Shown here: positions 62,601-64,000 of the stretch, piece by piece
How the letters are laid out: each line of letters opens with the position of its first letter
Position numbering within the stretch: position 1 is the first letter of the stretch
Source of the DNA: Opisthorchis felineus
Lineage: Eukaryota > Platyhelminthes > Trematoda > Opisthorchiida > Opisthorchiidae
Direction of reading: 5' to 3'
Assembly (NCBI GenBank): GCA_004794785.1
Contig: SJOL01006765.1
Coordinates: 790,376-854,375, forward strand
Length of the DNA: 64,000 nucleotides
Made by a program: the position numbers and the translations under genes
The notes under the pieces: generated by a model
Database searches by the model: none
The model's input: the letters and a program-made list of their open reading frames with translations, nothing else
What the model was told of the DNA's origin: nothing

Positions 62601-63574
62601 CATATCGTACCTTAGCCTCTTGCCTGTAGGTTGGGAAGTTGTCGAGCATCTGCGCCGTTTTCGTTTTGCAAACGGCTCTTCCGGTTTTGCTCATTCTTGA
62701 GCACTTCTTTGGCAGCGTTATTGGACATAGCTACAGATTTCGATTCGAGATCACTATCGTTACTCAGGCTACCATTACTGAGCCACATTTGTCGTTCGTT
62801 AGATGAGCACATGGGTCAATATCAGTGAACCCTGTGGTGCACGTGTTCGATGGTTTGGGATTGGGTGCGATACACGTGCGAATACAGTCATCAAGCAGAC
62901 CAATGTAGCAAAGTTAGGCCTGATCTCAAAAGGCCACGTCTCCTACCATGCTCTCTACACCTGATTGTATTCCACCGAATCGGACTCTTCCTGTCCCTGG
63001 AGATAGTGTAAATTGGGCAAGTAAGGAGGATGTAAAATATAGGTTGATTTCAGTTATTCAACAACTAGACGATAACTTCAGTCAGTGGTTGCCCTGTTTC
63101 TATTCCTTCAATATTATCTTATCTATCTCCTTGCAGGACGAAGTCGCCAATTTGATGCAACAACCATTGGCGATGGGTTACTACGTATCGACTGCCCCTG
63201 CAGGTCCGCTGCCGTCGTGGTTCTGGGCTGCCTGCCCGCATGCAAGTCTACAGTTTCCGGTTTGCCTGAAGTCTGCTTTGCACTTGCAAACTAGTCTGGT
63301 AGGCATGGATGACGCTGCCGCTGCCGCTGTCGGAACCCCTGGCCCACCACCGAGCGCCGGCCCTGGTGTCGGTTCCGGTATGGCGCCATCCGACCGACCA
63401 AACCATTCCTTAGATTCCACAAGTACCTGTGATGTATTGCGCTATGTTCTGGAAGCATATAACGCCTTGTCCTGGTTGACCGTAAACCCAGTAACTAATG
63501 ATCGTCGATCATGCCTCCCCATCCATATGCTTCTGTTGTGTCAACAGTACCATGCCATTGAGTCATTTACCTGA
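8886..63574 (+). CDS. MED13: Mediator complex subunit 13 (MED13), whole gene span, 21 coding exons
   Basis: MED13 is the large subunit of the Mediator kinase module (CDK8/CDK19, cyclin C, MED12, MED13). In the nucleus it tethers that module to core Mediator and so controls access of RNA polymerase II. The exon set is 8886-8960, 9006-9355, 9391-9468, 9504-9649, 13763-14062, 23251-23776, 24203-24617, 29199-29527, 31280-31413, 31475-31815, 32709-33050, 33342-34353, 36646-36818, 40665-40877, 45231-45585, 48604-49067, 55011-55298, 58775-59192, 60585-61090, 61940-62431 and 63137-63574. All introns are GT-AG, phases match at every junction, and the total is 7,395 nt (2,464 codons plus stop; human MED13 is about 2,174 residues). 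Recognition rests on remembered family motifs: [39 protein letters not shown] and YNALSWLT. Exons 6-10 are weakly conserved and least certain. Confidence 0.93.
9006..9355 (+). CDS. MED13: MED13 exon 2 (residues 26-142), Med13 N-terminal domain
   Basis: The frame continues with GGIQYQKYV (compare TGIKWKRYV in the family), then [18 protein letters not shown] and [20 protein letters not shown], all recognisable blocks of the N-terminal domain. This half of the protein contacts the kinase module in known structures. The exon ends in phase 2 at GTACAG (9356) and is followed by a 35-bp intron, which is why an unspliced reading hits a stop soon afterwards. Confidence 0.92.
9391..9468 (+). CDS. MED13: MED13 exon 3 (residues 142-168)
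   Basis: A 78-nt exon between two 35-bp introns. It encodes [19 protein letters not shown], a near-exact match to the family block around 'FVRIGKWFVKPY'. The acceptor is TTTCAG at 9385-9390 and the donor GTAACT at 9469. The reading passes from phase 2 to phase 2. Confidence 0.92.
9504..9649 (+). CDS. MED13: MED13 exon 4 (residues 168-217)
   Basis: It encodes [21 protein letters not shown], matching the family 'SFTFFLHGDSNVCTSVEI' block, then a less conserved stretch ending [12 protein letters not shown]...TLP. It ends in phase 1 at GTAAGG (9650), where the first long intron (4.1 kb) begins. Confidence 0.92.
9650..12061 (+). other. Intron 4 of MED13, first part
   Basis: This is non-coding and open frames lack known motifs. 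No repeat family was recognised here. Confidence 0.6.
12062..12135 (+). repeat. Diverged 3' part of the tRNA-derived SINE
   Basis: The string (...gggtaacct.g.agtatc.cgcccctcgtgctttc.tcg.gtggc.tggcaact...) follows the body shared with the copies at 12171, 26099 and 43956, but has no tRNA-like head. Confidence 0.5.
12171..12355 (+). repeat. tRNA-derived SINE, copy 1
   Basis: The head gggcgagatggctcggtgg carries a pol III A box and ggtttgaacccc a B box. An unrelated body of about 110 bp follows (cccctgtcta..., tatcccagcc..., gtgcttcc...), ending in an AT-rich tail. The same structure recurs in both orientations in the introns. Confidence 0.8.
12356..13762 (+). other. Intron 4 of MED13, last part
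   Basis: No coding or repeat signature was recognised. Confidence 0.55.
13763..14062 (+). CDS. MED13: MED13 exon 5 (residues 217-317)
   Basis: It begins with [20 protein letters not shown], corresponding to the family 'VILCPFGLNGTLTGQAF' block, then [11 protein letters not shown] (compare 'GEWKQFYPI'). It ends [10 protein letters not shown], compare 'AAVEVLVAG'. The acceptor is TTTATAG and the donor GTACGT at 14063 (phase 1). The middle part (residues about 255-305) is lineage-specific and charged. Confidence 0.9.
14760..15060 (-). mobile_element. RTE-like non-LTR 3'-end fragment
   Basis: Read on the - strand it carries the tail shared with 22340-22600 and 30640-30900 (SEWRxxRG..LTWQ..MKEIT.. 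and the ...CRDIN-like 3' UTR). It is truncated and full of stops. Confidence 0.6.
15325..15529 (-). repeat. tRNA-derived SINE, copy 2
   Basis: On the - strand it has the head gagatggctcaagtggttag, a B-box-like ggttcgaatcc, the standard body and an A/T-rich 3' tail (15325-15350). Confidence 0.8.
15970..16190 (+). mobile_element. RTE-like endonuclease fragment
   Basis: The frame ends with [19 protein letters not shown], resembling the 'GRFGxxxRTDNGDRL' stretch of the AP-type endonuclease domain, also seen at 50650. It is isolated and truncated. Confidence 0.55.
16865..17385 (-). mobile_element. RTE-like RT C-terminal fragment
   Basis: The - strand frame [22 protein letters not shown] matches the thumb/C-terminal part of the RT at 42567-42872 ([21 protein letters not shown]). 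Its downstream part ([11 protein letters not shown]) matches [12 protein letters not shown] at 42277-42489, so both share the same 3' end. It is broken by stops. Confidence 0.65.
17400..20157 (+). mobile_element. RTE-like non-LTR retrotransposon, near full length but decayed
   Basis: The order is a 5' region (17400-18390) with a 70-bp tandem repeat, an AP-endonuclease part (18405-18830: [38 protein letters not shown]), a junction with apparent internal deletion near 18850, reverse transcriptase (18855-19990: [45 protein letters not shown]) and a 3' tail ([14 protein letters not shown], 20080-20130). Motif A reads VKAGFDSV with the first Asp lost. Stops occur at 18963 and elsewhere. A SINE-like sequence abuts its end. 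Confidence 0.85.
17899..18105 (+). repeat. 70-bp tandem repeat in the RTE 5' region, three units
   Basis: Units start with ggtcagact at 17899, 17968 and 18038 (periods 69 and 70). Each contains gtcagactNttga.tca followed by a G-rich then a C-rich segment. Three comparable units occur in the related copy around 49845-50000. Confidence 0.75.
20158..20310 (-). repeat. tRNA-derived SINE, diverged copy
   Basis: On the - strand it has ggttcgaaccc and the standard body (gggatgggatactgccagg in the + reading), but the tRNA-like head is degraded. It sits directly after the RTE 3' end. Confidence 0.6.
20800..21340 (+). mobile_element. RTE-like 3'-end fragment with (GCT/GAT)-type tail
   Basis: The fragment resembles the 3' end at 22330-22745 ([11 protein letters not shown]... 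counterpart here [11 protein letters not shown]...) and ends in a TGATGCTGCTGTTGCTG run at about 21305-21325. It is stop-ridden. Confidence 0.55.
22330..22745 (+). mobile_element. RTE-like 3'-end fragment with (GAT)n tail
   Basis: The frame [20 protein letters not shown]...[19 protein letters not shown]...[10 protein letters not shown] is the C-terminal end of the RTE ORF. A short 3' UTR ending in (GAT)n at 22727-22743 follows. This microsatellite tail is typical of RTE-clade insertions. Confidence 0.75.
23251..23776 (+). CDS. MED13: MED13 exon 6 (residues 317-492)
   Basis: It opens with [14 protein letters not shown], the counterpart of 'VRMIYPACFVLVPQSD', so the N-terminal domain ends here. 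The rest is a low-complexity Ser/Thr/Arg-rich linker with no recognised fold. The chosen donor is AAG|GTAGAG at 23777 (phase 2). A second phase-2 donor at 23733 (TTG|GTCAGC) would shorten the exon by 44 nt minus compensation in frame, so the 3' boundary is slightly uncertain. Confidence 0.82.
24203..24617 (+). CDS. MED13: MED13 exon 7 (residues 492-630), linker region
   Basis: This is an open exon joined in phase 2 after a 426-bp intron. It starts [13 protein letters not shown] and continues into a Ser/Pro/Thr-rich stretch typical of the disordered central linker of MED13. It ends at GAT|GTATGT (24618, phase 0). No motif is diagnostic; support comes from phase, splice sites and position. Confidence 0.68.
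24863..24901. repeat. (TA)n microsatellite
   Basis: About 39 bp of uninterrupted TA repeat in intron 7. Confidence 0.95.
24902..26098 (+). other. Intron 7 of MED13, no recognised content
   Basis: No known motif or repeat family was recognised between the TA repeat and the SINE copy. Confidence 0.5.
26099..26306 (+). repeat. tRNA-derived SINE, copy 3
   Basis: The tRNA-like head is gcaagatggttcggtggctag with B box ggttcgaaccc, the common body follows, and the tail ends ggatttattatttataacg. Confidence 0.8.
26700..26945 (-). mobile_element. RTE-like RT remnant
   Basis: The - strand frame ([18 protein letters not shown]) and flanking DNA resemble 39352-39500 on the same strand. It is heavily decayed. 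Confidence 0.4.
27473..27548 (-). tRNA. tRNA-Ala(TGC)-like sequence, probably a retroposed or pseudo-tRNA
   Basis: On the - strand: gtcgcgaccagtggaacagt, a D-arm-like segment, anticodon arm cttgc-tttgcat-gccag (one mismatch, anticodon TGC), and T arm ccggggtttgaaaccc. The acceptor ends do not pair convincingly, so a functional tRNA is unlikely. Confidence 0.5.
28096..28292 (+). mobile_element. Hammerhead-bearing retroposon unit (about 197 bp) with 13-bp flanking repeats
   Basis: The unit lies between two copies of aagtattcgtttg (28083-28095 and 28293-28305), a candidate target-site duplication. It contains an inverted pair atacactcatttg (28100-28112) and caaatgagtgtat (28131-28143) and the hammerhead at 28208-28250. 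A related unit is found at about 36095-36270. It carries no protein-coding potential of its own. Confidence 0.6.
28208..28250 (+). ncRNA. Hammerhead ribozyme, complete core, short stem III
   Basis: Self-cleaving RNA. Stem I pairs gcctac (28208-28213) with gtgggc (28245-28250), including one G-U. The core CTGATGA is at 28214-28220. Stem II is GCCC/GGGC (28221-28224 and 28231-28234) with loop CAAGAA. GAA follows at 28235-28237. Stem III is ACCGGT (28238-28243), two pairs closing a 2-nt loop, and the cleavage-site C is 28244. All conserved positions are present. The tiny stem III is the form known from hammerheads of newt satellite DNA and Penelope-like or other small retroelements. Confidence 0.82.
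29199..29527 (+). CDS. MED13: MED13 exon 8 (residues 631-740), linker region
   Basis: The acceptor TTTCTAG at 29192-29198 opens a frame with no stop for 109 codons, ending at CAG|GTGAGG (29528, phase 2). The product is acidic and polar (for example [13 protein letters not shown]) and belongs to the poorly conserved central region. It is assigned by phase compatibility with exons 7 and 9. Confidence 0.66.
29528..30479 (+). other. Intron 8 of MED13, first part
   Basis: No feature was recognised. Confidence 0.5.
30480..31120 (-). mobile_element. RTE-like 3'-end fragment
   Basis: On the - strand, [18 protein letters not shown]...LGWLGHVY (30835-31113) is the RT C terminus. [15 protein letters not shown] and [20 protein letters not shown] follow, and the tail ends in a (GAT)-type run (catcatcatc at 30503-30512 on the + strand). 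It is frameshifted between the two parts. Confidence 0.7.
31280..31413 (+). CDS. MED13: MED13 exon 9 (residues 740-785), linker region
   Basis: Read from acceptor TTCCAG in phase 2, this 134-nt exon is open and encodes [20 protein letters not shown] before donor GTGAGT (31414, phase 1). The following intron is only 61 bp. The overlapping longer open frame at 31249 is in another phase and does not connect to either neighbour. Confidence 0.6.
31475..31815 (+). CDS. MED13: MED13 exon 10 (residues 785-898), 3' end uncertain
   Basis: The acceptor at 31473-31474 follows the 61-bp intron, and the frame [23 protein letters not shown] is clearly coding. Three donors keep phase 0: 31657 (CAC|GTGAGT, best consensus, ending the exon at 31656), 31759 (GGT|GTGACC) and 31816 (CAG|GTAGAC, used here). 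The 31759 option would form a 41-bp micro-intron to CAG at 31799 and enter another open frame of about 36 codons that lacks a good donor back to exon 11. Transcript data would settle this. Confidence 0.5.
32709..33050 (+). CDS. MED13: MED13 exon 11 (residues 899-1012), PTPPS motif
   Basis: The acceptor CTCCAG leads into [16 protein letters not shown], matching the conserved 'TADLHKMYPTPPSLEQ' motif of MED13/MED13L. The remainder is Pro/Ser-rich. The exon ends in phase 0 at CAA|GTAAGT (33051). The exon also carries a 12-bp DNA palindrome (gcttagctaagc), likely by chance. Confidence 0.85.
33342..34353 (+). CDS. MED13: MED13 exon 12 (residues 1013-1350), MID-like cysteine-rich block
   Basis: This is the largest exon. 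After a linker it encodes [21 protein letters not shown] and then a Cys-rich segment (CNICEC ... [17 protein letters not shown] ... [10 protein letters not shown]). These match the family 'VNLILSESVMNLFKDCN...CICVC...[13 protein letters not shown]...LFLEDELDI' block, which opens the MID part of the medPIWI module. [18 protein letters not shown] matches the 'DLILLLQDQCTNLFSPF' helix. The donor GTAAAT at 34354 (phase 1) is required because the next exon starts with two bases; the unspliced frame stops at 34409. Confidence 0.92.
34354..36094 (+). other. Intron 12 of MED13, first part
   Basis: No coding exon is compatible with the flanking phases and no repeat family was recognised. Confidence 0.55.
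36095..36270 (+). mobile_element. Second, decayed copy of the hammerhead-bearing unit
   Basis: It shares with 28125-28290 the strings gcaaatgagtgtata, gtgttcaagtag, tctacctg, tgagcc, gaaaccggt and gggct in the same order and spacing. Confidence 0.6.
36183..36224 (+). ncRNA. Decayed hammerhead ribozyme
   Basis: The core reads CTGCTGA (A6 changed to C) at 36189-36195, stem II no longer pairs well, and GAAACCGGT (36210-36218) is intact. Stem I also has mismatches. Cleavage is not expected. Confidence 0.6.
36646..36818 (+). CDS. MED13: MED13 exon 13 (residues 1350-1407)
   Basis: The acceptor CATTTAG joins in phase 1 and gives [18 protein letters not shown], the counterpart of 'CCNDCYLALEHGRQFMDN'. 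SVHPSYIFK and [10 protein letters not shown] follow, compare 'CLHPWSKR' and 'SQDILRMLLSL'. The donor is GTAAGT at 36819 (phase 0). Confidence 0.85.
36819..38810 (+). other. Intron 13 of MED13, first part
   Basis: No motif was recognised. Confidence 0.5.
38811..38990 (-). repeat. tRNA-derived SINE, copy 4
   Basis: On the - strand it has the head gagatggctcatcggttaaag, B box ggttcgatcc, and the common body ending near ttcagctgtaac on the + strand. Confidence 0.8.
39060..39640 (-). mobile_element. RTE-like RT C-terminal fragment
   Basis: The - strand frames contain [14 protein letters not shown] (compare [14 protein letters not shown] at 42692-43066) and [11 protein letters not shown], that is, the region after the YADD motif. 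Several frames are needed to follow it. Confidence 0.65.
39748..39792. repeat. (AG)n microsatellite
   Basis: 45 bp of uninterrupted AG repeat in intron 13. Confidence 0.95.
40665..40877 (+). CDS. MED13: MED13 exon 14 (residues 1408-1478), GPLTW block
   Basis: It encodes [16 protein letters not shown] and then [30 protein letters not shown] and [13 protein letters not shown]. All are close to the family 'LQPVLQDAI', '[20 protein letters not shown]' and 'DYLVLSPFALPYWE'. The exon starts in phase 0 after CCACAG and ends at TGG|GTAAGT (40878). Confidence 0.94.
41640..41839 (-). repeat. tRNA-derived SINE, copy 5
   Basis: On the - strand: ggggcgagatggttcaagtgg head with A box, ggttcgaacccg B box, the full body, and a T-rich tail (reverse of aaagataataaaaagataat). 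Confidence 0.85.
42275..43925 (-). mobile_element. RTE-like non-LTR element, RT domain and 3' end
   Basis: On the - strand: [16 protein letters not shown] (about 43910-43860), [50 protein letters not shown] (motif A intact, about 43520), [15 protein letters not shown] (about 43210), [16 protein letters not shown] and [21 protein letters not shown] (42620-42700). It is 5'-truncated with several frame breaks. It preserves the RT signature better than the copy at 18855. Confidence 0.85.
43956..44155 (+). repeat. tRNA-derived SINE, copy 6
   Basis: It has a diverged head (ttggtgtcaatggttagagcg), B box ggttcgaacccg, the full body and the tail gatttattttatttatttcc. Confidence 0.8.
45231..45585 (+). 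CDS. MED13: MED13 exon 15 (residues 1479-1597)
   Basis: It begins at TTTTTTAG with [21 protein letters not shown], matching '[21 protein letters not shown]', and later [20 protein letters not shown] (compare 'FFRDLTAIYESCRLGQHRP'). The insert between these blocks is longer than in vertebrates. The donor GTACGT at 45586 gives phase 1. Confidence 0.93.
45779..45833 (+). tRNA. tRNA-Pro(AGG)-like remnant
   Basis: A D-arm-like ttgggtatcagc precedes an anticodon stem TCGCC/GGCGA with loop TTAGGTC (anticodon AGG), followed by a T-arm-like aattcaaccccgg. The acceptor stem is absent. Probably a tRNA-derived fossil. Confidence 0.35.
45834..48603 (+). other. Intron 15 of MED13
   Basis: No repeat or coding signature was recognised in this 2.8 kb. 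Confidence 0.5.
48604..49067 (+). CDS. MED13: MED13 exon 16 (residues 1597-1751)
   Basis: It joins in phase 1 (CTACAG) with an acidic helix region ([14 protein letters not shown]...) in the position of 'KLVAEWFSQAADG'. A Ser/Pro/Lys-rich variable loop follows, then [12 protein letters not shown], the counterpart of 'IVVYIIDPFTYE', which opens the PIWI-like domain. The exon ends in phase 0 at CAG|GTGAGT (49068). Confidence 0.88.
49392..50800 (+). mobile_element. RTE-like element, 5' region and endonuclease fragment
   Basis: 49392-50050 matches the 5' region at 17415-18130 (ccccgaggaaggacg, accgccgg and the 70-bp repeat units). After a gap, endonuclease frames read [20 protein letters not shown] (about 50485-50545), ILAGVVNP and [17 protein letters not shown] (about 50650-50700). 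The RT is missing. Confidence 0.7.
51911..52025 (-). repeat. tRNA-derived SINE, partial copy 7
   Basis: On the - strand it has tcgaggtagctcagtttttaag and ggttcgaacccg B box, and the body is truncated after about 60 bp. gtagctcag restores a standard tRNA A box better than other copies do. Confidence 0.7.
53700..54125 (+). mobile_element. RTE-like 3'-end fragment
   Basis: [14 protein letters not shown] coding at about 53720, then cgccttccgggatcccctg and gtcagtttcttcc strings shared with the tail at 22440-22560, ending in a gatgataatg run at about 54113. It is frameshifted and truncated. Confidence 0.6.
54475..54499. repeat. Perfect 11-bp hairpin with 3-nt loop
   Basis: aactcacgtca, gta, tgacgtgagtt. 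Each arm carries a TGACGT/ACGTCA half. Confidence 0.85.
55011..55298 (+). CDS. MED13: MED13 exon 17 (residues 1752-1847)
   Basis: The acceptor CTTTTAG is followed by [19 protein letters not shown], then [16 protein letters not shown] and [16 protein letters not shown]. These match the family 'LGLLRCFLEMVQTLP', 'VSVQIIPCQYLL' and 'LKSLAFSAFTQCRR'. Its N-terminal joint to exon 16 is shorter than in vertebrates. The donor is GTGAGT at 55299, phase 0. Confidence 0.92.
55299..56623 (+). other. Intron 17 of MED13, first part
   Basis: No exon or repeat was recognised. Confidence 0.5.
56624..56717. repeat. Interrupted (TA)n microsatellites with an assembly N at 56700
   Basis: TA repeats at 56624-56659 and 56701-56717 flank about 40 bp of unique sequence ending in an undetermined base. 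Confidence 0.9.
57690..57985 (+). mobile_element. RTE-like 3'-end fragment with GAT tail
   Basis: It shares cctggctggaggcgctg, cagattgtctgattgaggttgg and the final ggttgtacagcggtgaaacg...gatgatgatca with the 3' end at 22330-22745. Confidence 0.65.
58775..59192 (+). CDS. MED13: MED13 exon 18 (residues 1848-1987), PIWI-like core
   Basis: The acceptor GTTTTTAG at 58774 joins in phase 0 and yields [53 protein letters not shown] and [17 protein letters not shown]. These are among the best conserved MED13 blocks. An alternative AG at 58793 needs a phase-1 partner that does not exist. The donor GTCGGT at 59193 is weak but forced, because the next exon continues 'K|GW' in phase 1. Confidence 0.94.
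59903..59966 (-). tRNA. tRNA-like remnant
   Basis: On the - strand ccacttgtagctgagtggta resembles a tRNA 5' half with an A box. The B box (ggctcggatcatcc) is degenerate and no anticodon can be assigned. Confidence 0.3.
60585..61090 (+). CDS. MED13: MED13 exon 19 (residues 1987-2155), with a polyglycine run
   Basis: It encodes [18 protein letters not shown] (compare 'WSCLLSRRNLQSLSKRL'), [20 protein letters not shown] (compare 'SPSILSACLVAMEPQGSF') and [13 protein letters not shown] (compare '[13 protein letters not shown]'). Between them, 60860-60907 encodes 12 Gly, Val and 3 Gly in a GGN repeat, a lineage-specific expansion in a loop. The exon ends in phase 0 at TCC|GTAAGT (61091). Confidence 0.94.
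60860..60907 (+). repeat. Coding GGN repeat (polyglycine) in exon 19
   Basis: 16 codons giving 12 Gly, Val, 3 Gly, in frame. The codons are mixed GGT/GGA/GGC/GGG. Confidence 0.9.
61940..62431 (+). CDS. MED13: MED13 exon 20 (residues 2156-2319), Gly/His/Asp-rich loop
   Basis: The acceptor TTCACAG leads to [22 protein letters not shown], matching 'DGMGIFDLLDTGDDLDPD'. The following roughly 130 residues are Gly/His/Asp/Ser-rich, longer than the vertebrate loop, and likely disordered. The exon ends at CCG|GTAAGT (62432), phase 0. Confidence 0.9.
63137..63574 (+). CDS. MED13: MED13 exon 21, C terminus and stop (residues 2320-2464)
   Basis: The acceptor TTGCAG opens [20 protein letters not shown], then [42 protein letters not shown] and [20 protein letters not shown]. 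This corresponds almost residue for residue to the end of MED13. A run of five alanines and a Gly/Pro stretch (63312-63385) replaces the vertebrate SDELLH loop. TGA at 63572-63574 falls where the family ends. Confidence 0.96.
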   Translation, partial: DEVANLMQQPLAMGYYVSTAPAGPLPSWFWAACPHASLQFPVCLKSALHLQTSLVGMDDAAAAAVGTPGPPPSAGPGVGSGMAPSDRPNHSLDSTSTCDVLRYVLEAYNALSWLTVNPVTNDRRSCLPIHMLLLCQQYHAIESFT

Positions 63575-64000
63575 TCTTGCCATAGGCATGCCAAGTCTTG
63601 ATATTTTCTGATGTTCAACTCCTGTCGGCAGCCTTCAGTGACTAAATTTCCTTCCCCTTACTTCTGAGACGTCCTGTGATCCCTTTTAGTGATGTTACTC
63701 ACTAATTGACCTGGATCATATGATTGTACATAGTTTCTTTATTTCCAGTCTCCCTACTGGAGTGTACAATATCCTACTAGATCCTTTCTTCTCCTTGCGT
63801 CTTGTCGAACTGACCAAGGGGACCAAACGATTTCGGCTGTGCTGTACATTGCAGTCTTACTGAGTGAAAATAAATGAAAATGCTTAGTCGGATTCGTCTC
63901 CACCTCAGTCTGCTCGTCTGTGTTGTGTACAGTTATCACTTTCCATTAATGAGACGCTTCCGGTCCACCTTTCATTTTCTTATTTTTCCCTCCTTATGTC
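63575..64000 (+). other. Presumed MED13 3' UTR with AATAAA at 63869-63874
   Basis: Downstream of the stop there is no further open frame of note. An AATAAA hexamer at 63869-63874 would place the cleavage site about 10-30 nt later, giving a 3' UTR of about 320 nt. This is an inference from the hexamer only; further downstream sites may exist beyond the window. Confidence 0.5.

Noticed and set aside
62509..62812. Minus-strand frames as a nested gene in intron 20
   Set aside because: They overlap in different frames, have no recognised motif and lie in intronic DNA.

Overview
The window is dominated by one gene. On the + strand, 21 coding exons between 8886 and 63574 encode the ortholog of Mediator subunit 13 (MED13), the large Mediator protein that docks the CDK8 kinase module. 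Exon boundaries were chosen from GT/AG sites, codon phase and resemblance to the remembered MED13 family. Reading phase is conserved through all 20 introns, from an ATG at 8886 to a TGA at 63572-63574, giving about 2,410-2,460 residues depending on how exon 10 ends. The most recognisable parts are the N-terminal domain (exons 1-5), the PTPPS motif (exon 11), the cysteine-rich MID-like block (exon 12) and the PIWI-like C-terminal domain (exons 14-21).

The organism is most likely a parasitic flatworm. The evidence is the mix of very short 5' introns (45, 35 and 35 bp) with multi-kilobase later introns, and an intron load of RTE-like non-LTR elements, a Penelope-like element, a gypsy-type LTR element and tRNA-derived SINEs. 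Species cannot be named from the sequence. A single N at 56700 inside a TA repeat shows this is a draft assembly.

Layout. 1-1578: unannotated upstream DNA with a perfect palindrome (346-373) and a divergent hammerhead-like fold (845-892). 1579-6076: decayed gypsy-type element with two 300-bp LTRs, followed after the second LTR by a second copy of the leader. 6077-7835: decayed Penelope-like element with a GIY-YIG domain. 7836-8885: upstream region, presumed to hold the MED13 promoter and 5' UTR, with a short uORF. 8886-63574: MED13, whose introns carry at least eleven RTE fragments, about nine SINE copies, tRNA-like remnants, microsatellites and a hammerhead-ribozyme element family. 63575-64000: presumed 3' UTR with AATAAA at 63869.

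The most notable non-gene discovery is a complete, well-formed hammerhead ribozyme at 28208-28250 (intron 7). It has all conserved core positions and a two-base-pair stem III. It lies inside a roughly 197-bp unit flanked by 13-bp direct repeats. A decayed relative lies in intron 12 (36183-36224). This looks like a small mobile ribozyme-bearing retroposon.

No second independent host gene was found. Most other open frames are remnants of mobile elements or chance frames in introns.
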